Assembly: GCF_039538045.1 (NCBI RefSeq)
Contig: NZ_BAABBQ010000001.1
Location: 201,001-265,000, forward strand
Origin: Sphingomonas swuensis
GTDB taxonomy: Bacteria; Pseudomonadota; Alphaproteobacteria; Sphingomonadales; Sphingomonadaceae
Length of the DNA: 64,000 nucleotides
Direction: 5' to 3'
A program made the translations under genes and the position numbers. Below the pieces are notes generated by a model. That model was not told the origin of the DNA, ran no database searches, and saw only the letters and a list, made by a program, of their open reading frames with translations. Each line of letters starts with the position of its first letter. Position 1 is the first letter of the stretch. Shown here piece by piece: positions 30,139-38,330 of this stretch.

Positions 30139-30915
30139 TTACAGTTCGAAACTCTCGCCGAGATACAGCCGGCGAACGTCCTGGTCCGCGACCAGTGCTT
30201 CCGGAGTCCCGGCGAACAGCACCTGTCCGTCGTAGATGATGCAGGCGCGGTCGACGATGTCCAGCGTTTCCCGCACATTATGGTCGGTGATGAGGACCCC
30301 GATGTCGCGGCCCTTCAGTTCCTTCACGAGGTCGCGGATGTCGCCGATCGAGATCGGATCGATGCCGGCGAAAGGCTCGTCGAGGAGCATGATCTTGGGG
30401 TCGGCGGCGAGCGCCCGGGCGATCTCGCAGCGACGCCGCTCGCCACCCGACAGCGCCATGGCGGGCGACGCGCGAAGGCCGGTCAGTCCGAACTCGCCGA
30501 GCAGTTTCTCCAGCCGCGCGTGGCGCGCGTCGCGGTCAGGCTCGGCGACTTCGAGCACCGCCATGATGTTCTGCTCGACCGTCAGGCCGCGGAAGATGCT
30601 GGTTTCCTGCGGCAGATAGCCGAGGCCGAGGATCGCCCGGCGGTACATCGGAAGCCGGGTGATGTCGCGACCGTCGAGCATGATCCGCCCGGCGTCCGGC
30701 TTGACCAGCCCCATCACCGAATAGAAGCAGGTGGTCTTGCCGGCACCATTGGGGCCGAGCAGTCCGACGACCTCGCCGCGATGCACCTCGAGGCTGACGT
30801 CGTGCAGCACCTGGCGCTTGTCGTAGCTCTTGGCGAGGCTGCAGACGGCGAGGCCGCGCATGACATCGGTGCCGGAGCCGGGGCCCGGCCGTTCGATGCT
30901 GCTGGCCTCGTTCAT
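30139..30915 (-). CDS. lptB: LPS export ABC transporter ATPase
   Basis: ATPase of the LptBFG complex that pulls lipopolysaccharide from the inner membrane. Walker A GLLGPNGAGKTT, signature LSGGERRRCEIARAL, Walker B IMLLDEPFAGIDP and the H-loop ITDHNVRETL are all present; FYSVMGLVKPD is typical of LptB. 258 residues, with a roughly 18-residue N-terminal extension over the E. coli protein; an internal ATG (MRGLAVCS) is an alternative start. It lies 5 bases after lptA and 17 before rpoN. Confidence 0.96.
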   Translation of the reverse strand: MNEASSIERPGPGSGTDVMRGLAVCSLAKSYDKRQVLHDVSLEVHRGEVVGLLGPNGAGKTTCFYSVMGLVKPDAGRIMLDGRDITRLPMYRRAILGLGYLPQETSIFRGLTVEQNIMAVLEVAEPDRDARHARLEKLLGEFGLTGLRASPAMALSGGERRRCEIARALAADPKIMLLDEPFAGIDPISIGDIRDLVKELKGRDIGVLITDHNVRETLDIVDRACIIYDGQVLFAGTPEALVADQDVRRLYLGESFEL

Positions 30916-30920
30916 GGGTT

Positions 30921-31469
30921 TCAGCGGCCGCGCTGCGGAACGGTGAACCGCCCGCTGACCCGGCCGCCGCGCTCGCCGGCACCGACGGGGCCGCCATCGA
31001 CCACCGCCCGGCCGCTTTCGAGGTCGATCGTCAGCCGTCCGCCCGAAATGCTCGATTCGCCGCGCTCGAGCCGGACTCCGCCCACCAGCGTGATCAGCCG
31101 GCGGTTGATGTCGTAGACCCCGAACTGGCCACGCGCGGTCTCGGACGGCGAGCGCACCACCACGCCGCCGCTGGCATCGAGACGGTCGATCTCCAGCTTG
31201 CCGCTGTTGGTGTAGGCGAGGGTCAGCCGCTCGGCCGAGAGGCTGAGCTCGGCCTGGCGGACCTGGACGTTGCCGGCGAAGATCGCCCGGTCGGCCCGGT
31301 CCTGCACTTCGATCCGGTCGCTTTCGACATTGATCGGGGCATTGCTGTCATGCCCCTTCAATGCCGAGATCGGGCCGCCCTGGGTCTGCGCGATCGCGAC
31401 CCCGCCCACCGTCATGGTGGCGAGCGCGAGTGCTGCGGCGATGATGCGAGGAAACCCCATGCGGCTCAT
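30921..31469 (-). CDS. lptA: LPS transport periplasmic protein LptA
   Basis: Periplasmic bridge protein that carries LPS between membranes. A signal peptide (ending GGVAIAQ) is followed by a beta-jellyroll with INVESDRIEVQDRADRAIFAGNV, the OstA-like pattern, and VGGVRLERGESSISGGRLTIDL. 182 residues, usual size. Its ATG overlaps the lptC stop by four bases and lptB follows at 5 bases, giving tight coupling. Confidence 0.92.
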   Translation of the reverse strand: MSRMGFPRIIAAALALATMTVGGVAIAQTQGGPISALKGHDSNAPINVESDRIEVQDRADRAIFAGNVQVRQAELSLSAERLTLAYTNSGKLEIDRLDASGGVVVRSPSETARGQFGVYDINRRLITLVGGVRLERGESSISGGRLTIDLESGRAVVDGGPVGAGERGGRVSGRFTVPQRGR

Positions 31470-32191
31470 CTGACCGTCCCGGGGCTGATTTTCAACCGCG
31501 CACGCCCATCGAGCACCACAATCCGCTTCTCGAGGTCCGCGCGCATCCGGCCCGCCTGGAAGGTGCCGAGCTTGAGCTGGCCGCTCACTCCGCCGTTCAG
31601 CGCGACCTGCCGGGTGCCGAGATCCGCCGAGAGGCTGCTCGCATCGAAGGTTCCGGTCGGGAGCCGGCCGCTGATCCGCCCGGTGCTGCGGACCTGCCGC
31701 GCCTTGAGGTCGAGCAGCACGTCACGCGTCAGCAACTGCTCGCCCTCGGGGCCGCTTACCCGGACCGGTCCGCTGACCAGCACGCTCTGCTTGTCGAGGT
31801 CGTAGCGACCCTGCAGCGCCTGGATGGTCGCCGGCCCCTGGGCGAGGCCGAGCCTTGCGCGCATTCCCTGGACGTCGACTACCGGCACGTCGCTGGTCTG
31901 CTGGATCGCGCTGTTGGCGGTCAGTTCGAACGGCTGCCCCTTGTCGTCGGTCCCGGTGTAGCGGGCCGATTCGATCTTCATCCGCTCCTCGGCCCGGCTG
32001 ACGTCCTTCTTGTCGAGGATGAAGCTGACCTCGGCCTGCTTGGTCAGCGGGAGAGTCAGGAACACCGCGGCGACGACGCCGACGGCTGAGGGAAGGGCGA
32101 TCTTCAGCGTTCGCACGAACTTGTCGTGACGGCTTCCGGGCTCGGCCCATTGCTGGTTGCGTGTCCGCTGGATGTTGGCGGCTTCGCTCAT
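31466..32191 (-). CDS. lptC: LPS export protein LptC
   Basis: Bitopic inner-membrane protein that passes LPS from LptBFG to LptA. One N-terminal membrane helix (about residues 29-49, TLKIALPSAVGVVAAVFLTLP) precedes a periplasmic beta domain with KIESARYTGTDDKGQPFELTA and repeats of GPVRVSGPEGEQL type strands. The sequence is poorly conserved in general, so context is decisive: rnd overlaps by one base upstream and lptA by four downstream. 241 residues. Confidence 0.9.
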   Translation of the reverse strand: MSEAANIQRTRNQQWAEPGSRHDKFVRTLKIALPSAVGVVAAVFLTLPLTKQAEVSFILDKKDVSRAEERMKIESARYTGTDDKGQPFELTANSAIQQTSDVPVVDVQGMRARLGLAQGPATIQALQGRYDLDKQSVLVSGPVRVSGPEGEQLLTRDVLLDLKARQVRSTGRISGRLPTGTFDASSLSADLGTRQVALNGGVSGQLKLGTFQAGRMRADLEKRIVVLDGRARLKISPGTVR

Positions 32192-32811
32192 CAGCTGTGT
32201 GCGAAGATATCCTCTTCCGGCCAGCCGGCGAGATCGAGCTCGGCGCGGGCAGGAAGGAAGTCGAAGCAGGCCTGGGCGAGCGCGGTCCGCCCCTCGCGGG
32301 CAAGGCGAAGGTCGAGGCGCTCCTTCAGCGCATGGAGGTAGCGGACATCGCTCGCGGCATAGTCGCGCTGCGCGTCGTTAAGCTCGGGTCCGCCCCAGTC
32401 GCTGGTCTGCTGCTGCTTGTTGAGGTCGGTGCCGAGCAGCTCCTTGACCAGTTCCTTTAGGCCATGGCGGTCGGTGTAGGTGCGGATCAGCCGCGAGGCG
32501 GTGCGGGTGCAGTAGAGCGGCGCCGCCATGATCCCGAGGTAGTGGCGCATGATCGCGATGTCGAAGCGCGCGAAATGGTAGAGCTTGAGGCGGTCCGGAT
32601 CGCCCAGCAGCGCCTTGAGGTTGGGCGCGGCATAGTCGCTCCCGGGCGAGAATCGGACCAGATGCTCGTCGCCGCCACCGTCCGACAGCTGCACCAGGCA
32701 TAGCCGGTCGCGACCCGGGTGGAGCCCCATGGCTTCGGTGTCGACCGCGATCGGCCCCGGTGCAAACAGGTCGGTTCCGGGCAGGTCTTCTTCGTGGAAA
32801 TGAATGGCCAT
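32191..32811 (-). CDS. Ribonuclease D-like 3'-5' exonuclease
   Basis: 206-residue DEDDy exonuclease domain protein. DEDD residues are visible in AVDTEAMGL, HFARFDIAIM, the Arg/Thr block TRTASRLIRTYTDRHGLKEL and YAASDVRYLHAL. It has only the exonuclease domain and lacks the HRDC domains of full-length RNase D, as is usual for the alphaproteobacterial paralogue at the head of the lpt operon. RNA processing is likely; the exact substrate is unknown. Its start is 203 bases from the divergent cold-shock gene. Confidence 0.9.
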   Translation of the reverse strand: MAIHFHEEDLPGTDLFAPGPIAVDTEAMGLHPGRDRLCLVQLSDGGGDEHLVRFSPGSDYAAPNLKALLGDPDRLKLYHFARFDIAIMRHYLGIMAAPLYCTRTASRLIRTYTDRHGLKELVKELLGTDLNKQQQTSDWGGPELNDAQRDYAASDVRYLHALKERLDLRLAREGRTALAQACFDFLPARAELDLAGWPEEDIFAHS

Positions 32812-33014
32812 GGTGTCAGCGAAGGTCCTTAAGCTCGCGCCCGCTTAACCGGTCCTGACCTTGCAGGCGAGACAAACGGCTAGTGAGTGCCGGTTTTTTC
32901 CTGTAAGGTCCGCAACGGAAGCATGTCCGCAAGGCCATGTTCGTGACCGGTTGCGCCGTTGAGCCCAGCGCGTTGGTTTGAAGAGAATCAGGGTTCGAGG
33001 AAGTTTGCACGGGC
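32812..33014 (+). promoter_or_regulatory. Divergent promoter region and cold-shock leader
   Basis: A 203-base gap between rnd and the cold-shock gene. A short stem CGGC/GCCG followed by GTTTTTTCC (about 32877-32905) looks like a small terminator or regulated leader hairpin on the + strand, and repeated GTCCGCAA (near 32917 and 32937) follows. Structured leaders are typical of cold-shock mRNAs; no thermosensor can be proven by eye. Confidence 0.4.
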
Positions 33015-33875
33015 ATGGGTTACGATCGAGGGCGTAAGGGCGACCGCGGCGGTCGCGGACGCGACAGCAAGGGTGATTTCGGCGGCGGCGGTGGCGGCGA
33101 TTTCGGCGGTGGCGGCTTTGGCGGCGGCGGTGATTTCGGCGGCGGTGGCGGCGGCTTCGGTGGCGGTGACCGATTCGGCGGCGGCGGCGGTGGCTATCGC
33201 GGTGGCGGTGGTGGCGGCGGCTACGGCGGTGGCGGTGGCGGTGGCTATCGCGGCGGCGGTGGCGGCGGCTACGGCGGCGGCGGTGGTGGCGGCGATCGCT
33301 TCGGCGGTGGCGGCGGCGGTCGCTTCGGCGGCGGTGGCGGCGGTGGCGGCTTTCGCGGCGGCGGCGCTGGTGGCGGAATGCCCCCGCAGGTCGTCGGCGA
33401 AGGCAAGGGCATCGTCAAATTCTTCAACCCGCAGAAGGGCTTCGGCTTCATCGTCCGCGACGACGGCGGTGAGGACGTGTTCGTCCACATCTCGGCGGTC
33501 GAGCAGGCGGGTCTCACCGACCTCGCCGACGGCCAGCCGCTCGAGTTCACGCTCGTGGACCGCGGTGGCCGCGTCTCGGCGACCAACCTGCGCATCGACG
33601 GCGAGCCGATCGCGGTCGAGCGCGCCGCGGAAGCAGCGCCGCAGCGCCAGCTGACCGGCGAGAAGGCTTCGGGAACGGTCAAGTTCTTCAACGCGATGAA
33701 GGGCTTCGGCTTCATCCAGCGCGATGACGGACAGCCGGACGCCTTTGTCCACATCTCGGCGGTCGAGCGGGCCGGAATGACCTCGTTGAACGAGGGCGAC
33801 CGGCTCGAGTTCGAACTCGAGGTCGACCGTCGTGGCAAGCATGCCGCGGTCAACCTGAGCCCCCTCCAGGGCTAA
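33015..33875 (+). CDS. Double cold-shock-domain protein with long Gly-rich N-terminus
   Basis: 286 residues. Residues 1-122 are an RNA-binding-type disordered region: basic start GRKGDRGGRGRD followed by tandem GGGG-F/Y/R blocks. Two cold-shock domains follow, at about 131-196 (GIVKFFNPQKGFGFIVRDD, DVFVHISAVE) and 219-285 (GTVKFFNAMKGFGFIQRDD, DAFVHISAVE), each with RNP1 and RNP2. Double-CSD proteins are common in alphaproteobacteria, but most lack such an N-terminal Gly region. Role: RNA chaperone, probably stress or cold linked. The codon-level GGC/GGT repeats at 33072-33372 could make this region length-variable. Confidence 0.9.
   Translation: MGYDRGRKGDRGGRGRDSKGDFGGGGGGDFGGGGFGGGGDFGGGGGGFGGGDRFGGGGGGYRGGGGGGGYGGGGGGGYRGGGGGGYGGGGGGGDRFGGGGGGRFGGGGGGGGFRGGGAGGGMPPQVVGEGKGIVKFFNPQKGFGFIVRDDGGEDVFVHISAVEQAGLTDLADGQPLEFTLVDRGGRVSATNLRIDGEPIAVERAAEAAPQRQLTGEKASGTVKFFNAMKGFGFIQRDDGQPDAFVHISAVERAGMTSLNEGDRLEFELEVDRRGKHAAVNLSPLQG
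33072..33372 (+). repeat. GGC/GGT-rich low-complexity coding tract
   Basis: About 300 bases of near-continuous glycine codons broken by TTC, TAT, CGC and GAT codons. It encodes the Gly-rich arm of the cold-shock protein. Imperfect 3-, 12- and 15-base periodicity suggests growth by slippage or unequal recombination. Confidence 0.8.
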
Positions 33876-33910
33876 ACCAGACACTCGCGTCGTCAGCGAG
33901 GGGCAGAAGG

Positions 33911-33942
33911 CCCGCCGGGAGCGATCCTGGCGGGTCTTTTTC
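33911..33942 (+). terminator. Intrinsic terminator after cold-shock gene
   Basis: CCCGCC (33911-33916) pairs with GGCGGG (33929-33934), extended inside by GGA/TCC, followed by TCTTTTTCTTT. It ends the + strand cold-shock transcript 35 bases after the stop. Confidence 0.85.
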
Positions 33943-33954
33943 TTTGTCCGCGAA

Positions 33955-35082
33955 CTACTCCTTGCGGAATGGAAGCTCAGCCGCGAGCGCCTCGAGCTCG
34001 GCGGCGACCATCGCCTGCTCGTCGACGAGGAAGCGCGCCACCGCATCGCGGAAGCCCGGATGCGGGATGAAGTGGACGCTGTGGGTCCGCACCGGCTCGT
34101 AGCCCCGCGCCAGCTTGTGCTCGCCCTGCGCACCGGCCTGCACCGTCGACCGGCCGTTGGCGATCGCCCACTCGATCGACTGATAGTAACAGAGCTCGAA
34201 GTGGAGGAACGGCACCTCCTCCGAGCAGCCCCAGTATCGGCCGTAGAGCGTGTCGTCGCCGACCCAGTTGAGCGCTCCGGCGATCGGACGTCCGTCGCGC
34301 TCGGCGAGGAACAGCAGTAGCTGGTCGCCGAGCGACTCCACCGCGGAATCGAAGAAGGCGCGCGTGAGATAGGGGCGGCCCCACTTGCGGCTGCCGGTGT
34401 CCTGGTAGAACCCCCACATGGCGTCCATCTCGGAAGCGCCGACCTCGCGTCCGCGCAGGTGGCGGAAGGTCAGGCCGGCGCGGGCCGCCTCGCGCTCCTT
34501 GCGCATCGCCTTGCGCTTGCGGCTCGACAGCGCGGCGAGGAAATCATCGAAGGTGCCGTAGCCGCGATCGCGCCAATGATATTGGATCCCGTGGCGCACC
34601 AGCCATCCGCGCGACTTCGCCAGCTCGGCCTCGGCCTCATCGAGGAAGGTGACATGGGCGGAAGAGAGGTCGTTCTGGCGGACCACCGCCTCGGCCCCGG
34701 CAAGCACCAGTTCCGGCGCCGAGCCGAGCAGCCGACGCCCGACCACCGGGGTGAAGGGCACCGCGATCTGCAGCTTTGGGTAATAGTCGCCGCCGGCGCG
34801 CTCCCAGGCGTCGGCCCAGCCCTGGTCGAATACATATTCGCCCTGGCTGTGGCTCTTCAGATAGGCCGGCGCGCCGGCGACGACCTTGCCGTCCTGCTCG
34901 ACCAGCAAGGGGAGCGGGCTCCAGCCGCTGCCCTCGCCGACGCTGTCCGATCGCTCGAGCAGGCTCAGGAAGGCATGGGAAAGGAAGGGGTCGGCCGCCT
35001 CGGCAAGGCCGTCCCATTGCTCCGGGGCGATCTGCGCGACCGAGTCGCTGATTCGGATGCTGGGCGGGTCACGGTCGGCCAT
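33955..35082 (-). CDS. GNAT/FemAB-like peptidoglycan-type acyltransferase (DUF482)
   Basis: 375 residues of the DUF482 group, relatives of FemAB aminoacyl transferases with two GNAT-like halves. Marks: DPFLSHAFLSLLERSDSVGEGSGW, PAYLKSHSQGEYVFD, HWRDRGYGTFDDFLAALSSRKRK and HFELCYYQSIEWAIANG, ending QGEHKLARGYEPV. Families of this type attach amino acids or acyl groups to cell-wall or lipid acceptors; the acceptor is unknown. The ATG at 35082 (MADRD) is chosen. It is the last gene of a six-gene leftward operon and overlaps the GDPD gene by 14 bases. Confidence 0.85.
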   Translation of the reverse strand: MADRDPPSIRISDSVAQIAPEQWDGLAEAADPFLSHAFLSLLERSDSVGEGSGWSPLPLLVEQDGKVVAGAPAYLKSHSQGEYVFDQGWADAWERAGGDYYPKLQIAVPFTPVVGRRLLGSAPELVLAGAEAVVRQNDLSSAHVTFLDEAEAELAKSRGWLVRHGIQYHWRDRGYGTFDDFLAALSSRKRKAMRKEREAARAGLTFRHLRGREVGASEMDAMWGFYQDTGSRKWGRPYLTRAFFDSAVESLGDQLLLFLAERDGRPIAGALNWVGDDTLYGRYWGCSEEVPFLHFELCYYQSIEWAIANGRSTVQAGAQGEHKLARGYEPVRTHSVHFIPHPGFRDAVARFLVDEQAMVAAELEALAAELPFRKE

Positions 35083-35773
35083 CGCCCTCCCAGATAAGTG
35101 CATCCACCTGATCCGAAAGGGTGCGGCGCTGTTCGGCGGTGCGGACGGTCCATGCGTAGACGGGCTTGCGCCGGCGCTCGCGGGCGACCCATCCGCGTTG
35201 AGCCGTGCCGCGCTGGACCGCAAGGAAGTCGGGCTCGGCAAGGCGGAGCGCAATTGCGCGCCGGACGGGTCCCAACTTGTCTCCGACTACCAGTCCGCGG
35301 CGCCAGCCGGGCAGCTTGTTCTTCACCAGCCGGATGAGCCGCGGCTCGAAGCTCATCACGCCGAAGCGGCCGTGGTAGCCCGCAAGCGCGCTGGCGAGTG
35401 CCGGGGGCCATCGCCAAAGGTCGCGCTCGACCTTTACCTCAAGCAGCAGCGGGACTTGGCCCCTGACCAGCCGAAGCAGGCCCTCGAGGGTCGGCAATGG
35501 CGCGCCGCCGACCCGCAGCGCGCCTAGCTCGGCGAGTGACGAGCGTCCGATCACGGCGGGATCGGCACACAGCCGAAGCGCATCCGAATCGTGGAAGACG
35601 ACGATCCGGTCGTCGCGGGTGAGCCGGAGATCGCACTCGATCCCCGCGCCCGCCGCGATCGCGGCGGCGAAAGCGCTCAGGCAGTTCTCGGGAGGATCGT
35701 CGCCCGAGTGCAGACCGCGATGGGCAAAGCCCGCCGGTCCCGGATCGAGCGGATCAGTCGCGGACCTCGACAA
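35069..35773 (-). CDS. Glycerophosphodiester phosphodiesterase
   Basis: Hydrolyses glycerophosphodiesters from membrane lipids to glycerol-3-phosphate and an alcohol. The GDPD barrel shows FAHRGLHSGDDPPENCLSAF (first catalytic His), the metal-site IECDLRLTRDDRIVVFHD (second His) and LLLEVKVE. No signal peptide, so cytoplasmic. About 234 residues. Starts are weak: TTG at 35773, preceded by GAGGTGG, is preferred; TTG at 35794 is an alternative. Either way it overlaps the end of ridA, suggesting coupling. Confidence 0.88.
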   Translation of the reverse strand: MSRSATDPLDPGPAGFAHRGLHSGDDPPENCLSAFAAAIAAGAGIECDLRLTRDDRIVVFHDSDALRLCADPAVIGRSSLAELGALRVGGAPLPTLEGLLRLVRGQVPLLLEVKVERDLWRWPPALASALAGYHGRFGVMSFEPRLIRLVKNKLPGWRRGLVVGDKLGPVRRAIALRLAEPDFLAVQRGTAQRGWVARERRRKPVYAWTVRTAEQRRTLSDQVDALIWEGDGRP

Positions 35774-36215
35774 TCGCGTCCACCTCGACGGCAACCCCCA
35801 GCGGAAGGGTCGGAACGCCGACCGCCGAGCGGGCGTGGCGGCCCGCTTCGCCGAAGATGTCGAACATGAGGTCGGAAGCGCCGTTGGCGACCTTGGGCTG
35901 GTCGGTGAAGTCGCCCGCCGAATTGACGAACACGCCGAGCTTCACGATCCGGCTGACCCGGTCGAGCGAGCCGACCGCCGCCTTGATCTGCGCCACCAGC
36001 ATCAGCCCGCAGCGACGCGCCGCCGCCTGGCCCTCTTCCAGCGAGACACCGTCTCCAAGCCGGCCGGTGATCAGGCTGCCGTCCTCGGCGAAGCTGATCT
36101 GGCCCGAGATGTGGAGCAGGTTTCCGGTCAGCACCGCGGGCACGTAGGACGCGACCGGAGCTGCAGGCTGGGGAAGGGTGATGCCGAGTTCGGCGAGACG
36201 CTGGTCGATGCTCAT
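35754..36215 (-). CDS. RidA family enamine/imine deaminase
   Basis: 153-residue YjgF/YER057c/UK114 protein of the longer subgroup. Conserved GNLLHISGQISFAEDGSL, the Arg-containing LDRVSRIVKLGVFVNS and the C-terminal PLGVAVEVDAIVEV are present. RidA trimers hydrolyse reactive 2-aminoacrylate and related imines from PLP enzymes. The ATG at 36215 is chosen (MSIDQRLAELGI). Downstream of a 3-hydroxy acid dehydrogenase-like SDR with a 32-base gap. Confidence 0.9.
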   Translation of the reverse strand: MSIDQRLAELGITLPQPAAPVASYVPAVLTGNLLHISGQISFAEDGSLITGRLGDGVSLEEGQAAARRCGLMLVAQIKAAVGSLDRVSRIVKLGVFVNSAGDFTDQPKVANGASDLMFDIFGEAGRHARSAVGVPTLPLGVAVEVDAIVEVRD

Positions 36216-36247
36216 GGCGGCGCGAGTGGCTTCTTCAGGCGGCAAGG

Positions 36248-36991
36248 TCAAGATTGGCGGTCCATCGCGAAGCCGGCCCAGCTCTGCCGGACCGGCATCA
36301 GCTCGAGCGAGTTGATGTTGAGGTGGGCGGGCCGGCTCGCCACCCACAGGATGGTCTCGGCCAGGTCCTCGGCGGTCATCGGGTCGAGCCCGGCGTAGAG
36401 CGCGTCCGACGCGGCCTGGTCGCCGCCGTTGCGGACGAGGGTGAACTCGGTCTCGGCCATCCCCGGCTCGATCGAGGTCACCCGTACCCCGGTCCCGGCG
36501 AGGTCATTGCGCAGGGCCAGGCCGAACTGACGGACGAAGGCCTTGCTCCCGCCGTAGACCGCGCCGCCGCGATAGGGGTAGTTGCCCGCGACCGAGGACA
36601 GGTTGACCACCAGGCCCTTGCGCTCGATCAGCCGCGGCAGGCAGGCGCGGGTCAGCGCGACCAGGCCGGAGATGTTGGTCTCGAGGACCGTCTCGAGATC
36701 CTCCCACTTGCTGTCCTGGAGATCGGACATGGGCGGGGCGAGGCCGGCATTGTTTATGAGGCAGTCGAGCCCGCTCCACTCGCCCTCCAGCGCCGCCAGC
36801 CGCTCCACTGCGCCCAGGTCGCGCATGTCGACCACCAGCGGCAGGAAAGCCGCGCCGAGTTCCTCCTGAAGCGCCTGCAGGCGATCTTCGCGGCGGCCGG
36901 TCCCGACCACCTTCCAGCCAGCGGCGACGAAGGCGCGCGCGGCGGCGGCTCCGATTCCCGCGGTGGTCCCCGTGATGAGAGCGGTCTTCAT
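36248..36991 (-). CDS. Short-chain dehydrogenase/reductase (YdfG-like)
   Basis: 247-residue NADP-type SDR. The nucleotide fold starts ITGTTAGIGAAAARAF with GTGRREDRL (Arg after the second strand suggests NADP). NNAG at about residue 80, catalytic Ser in NLSSVAGNYPY and YGGSK (Tyr/Lys pair) are intact. The end SLELMPVRQSWAGFAMDR matches the 3-hydroxy acid/malonic semialdehyde dehydrogenase YdfG group. Its start overlaps the HAD gene stop by four bases. The substrate may be L-allo-threonine, serine or 3-hydroxy acids by family. Confidence 0.9.
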   Translation of the reverse strand: MKTALITGTTAGIGAAAARAFVAAGWKVVGTGRREDRLQALQEELGAAFLPLVVDMRDLGAVERLAALEGEWSGLDCLINNAGLAPPMSDLQDSKWEDLETVLETNISGLVALTRACLPRLIERKGLVVNLSSVAGNYPYRGGAVYGGSKAFVRQFGLALRNDLAGTGVRVTSIEPGMAETEFTLVRNGGDQAASDALYAGLDPMTAEDLAETILWVASRPAHLNINSLELMPVRQSWAGFAMDRQS

Positions 36992-37608
36992 GAGGCGCGG
37001 CCTTCCAGTCGTTCGAGGATCCAGGGGGTCGCCGAAGCCCAGTCGTCGATCCGGGCATGGGCGTGTTCGGCGGGCGCAGTCGCGGCGGCGAGCGTCGGCT
37101 CGGCGATCATGTGCAGCCGGAAGGTGTCGGGCGAATGTTTCGCGACCGAGGCATGATGAACGGCGAGGTCGTCGACGAACACGCTCCGGCCGGCGCCATG
37201 CCGCGCGATGATCGATTTCAGCGGCTCGCCCTTGCCGCCGCGGTTGCAGACCACCTCATGCGCGATCCCGAATCGGGCGAGCTGCTCGATCCGACCGTCG
37301 CGCGATTCCTCGCCGAGGTTGGTGAGCACGACGATGTCGGCCTTCTCGCCGATCGTGCCGAGCGCCTCGACCGCGCCAGGAACAATGGTCTGGCGGTGCA
37401 TCTCGGTCTCGAAGAAACCCCACAGCAGCTCCCAGACGCGCTCGCTCGGCACCCGCTCGCCGCCGTCGCGGAACTTGAGCGCGCCGGCCATGTCGCCCTC
37501 CTCGGGCCGGAAGAGGATGGCATGCTCCTCCTCAAGCCAGCCGGAGAAATGGCGGACCATGTGCAGCAGCACCTCGTCGCAGTCGGTAATCAATATGGGT
37601 CGGTTCAT
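36988..37608 (-). CDS. HAD-superfamily hydrolase
   Basis: 206 residues. HAD motif I is ITDCDEVLL (nucleophile Asp, with an unusual Glu-Val instead of Gly/Thr following), motif II LTNLGEES, motif III Lys in GKGEPLKSI and motif IV FVDDLAVHHASV. Likely a small phosphatase. Substrate unknown. Overlaps neighbours by four bases on both sides, within a tightly packed leftward operon. Confidence 0.85.
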   Translation of the reverse strand: MNRPILITDCDEVLLHMVRHFSGWLEEEHAILFRPEEGDMAGALKFRDGGERVPSERVWELLWGFFETEMHRQTIVPGAVEALGTIGEKADIVVLTNLGEESRDGRIEQLARFGIAHEVVCNRGGKGEPLKSIIARHGAGRSVFVDDLAVHHASVAKHSPDTFRLHMIAEPTLAAATAPAEHAHARIDDWASATPWILERLEGRAS

Positions 37609-37874
37609 GCCTCGAGAGCGCTCCGGGCGGCGACCAGTTCCTGCGGCTTCCGGCCCATCGCCTCGGCGACCGCGAGAAGGTCGGGCTCATGGTCCTCGAG
37701 GAAGCGGAGCACCGCGACGAGCACGTCGGGCTCGGCCGCCCGCTCGCGCAGGTCCGACGGGCTGAGACCGGTCAGATCGAGGAGCCGCGAGGCCCGTGCA
37801 TCGTCCCCCAGGGAGACGGCCAAGGCGGTCAGGGCAACTTCCGTCGGGTCGCCGTCGTTTACGGACCTTCGCAT
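37605..37874 (-). CDS. DUF3572 family protein
   Basis: 89 residues, the alphaproteobacteria-restricted DUF3572 (EVALTALAVSLGDDARASRLLDLTGLSPSDLRERA, then VLRFLEDHEPDLLAVAEAMG). Function unknown. All-helical. It is divergent from the divK gene with only 36 bases between the starts, an arrangement commonly seen in the order, and is the first gene of the leftward operon. Confidence 0.88.
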   Translation of the reverse strand: MRRSVNDGDPTEVALTALAVSLGDDARASRLLDLTGLSPSDLRERAAEPDVLVAVLRFLEDHEPDLLAVAEAMGRKPQELVAARSALEA

Positions 37875-37910
37875 GATCGCCTATAAGATGGTGGTGAGGA
37901 GCAGCTAGCC

Positions 37911-38294
37911 ATGGCCAGGATCCTGGTTGTCGAGGACAATGCCCTCAACATCAAGCTGTTCTGCGACCTCCTTTCGGCGCACGGCCACGAGGCGCGTCCG
38001 GTGACCGACAGCCGCGTCGCGCTCGAGACTGCGCGCGAATTCCAGCCCGAGCTGGTCATCACCGATATCCAGCTGCCCTACGTCAGCGGCCTCGACCTCA
38101 TCCGCCAGATCCGGGCCGAGCCGAGCCTTGCCGAGGTGCCGATCATGGCGGTGACCGCTTATGCGGGGAATGGCGACGACGACCGAATCCGCGCCGCGGG
38201 CGCGCAGGCCTATGTCTCCAAGCCGATCTCGGTGGCGCGCTTCGTCGCCGAAGTGAGCGCATTGCTGCCCAAGGAAGTGCCGGCGGCGGTCTGA
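37911..38294 (+). CDS. divK: Single-domain response regulator DivK
   Basis: 127-residue stand-alone receiver. Acid pocket VVEDN, phospho-acceptor Asp52 in LVITDIQLPYVSG, Thr in AVTAYAG and Lys104 in YVSKPISV. In alphaproteobacteria DivK is phosphorylated by PleC/DivJ-type kinases and steers cell polarity and CtrA activity. No output domain. pleD does not follow here, unlike in Caulobacter; instead rpmG is convergent. The start ATG has GAGCAGCTAGCC before it. Confidence 0.9.
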   Translation: MARILVVEDNALNIKLFCDLLSAHGHEARPVTDSRVALETAREFQPELVITDIQLPYVSGLDLIRQIRAEPSLAEVPIMAVTAYAGNGDDDRIRAAGAQAYVSKPISVARFVAEVSALLPKEVPAAV

Positions 38295-38330
38295 CCCGTC
38301 GCCTTCGCCATGCCCAGGCCGCGAACGCAG

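Noticed and set aside
33072..33372. Tandem repeat tract resembling a repeat array
   Set aside because: Not a CRISPR: there are no spacers, and the repeats are glycine codons inside a cold-shock protein gene.
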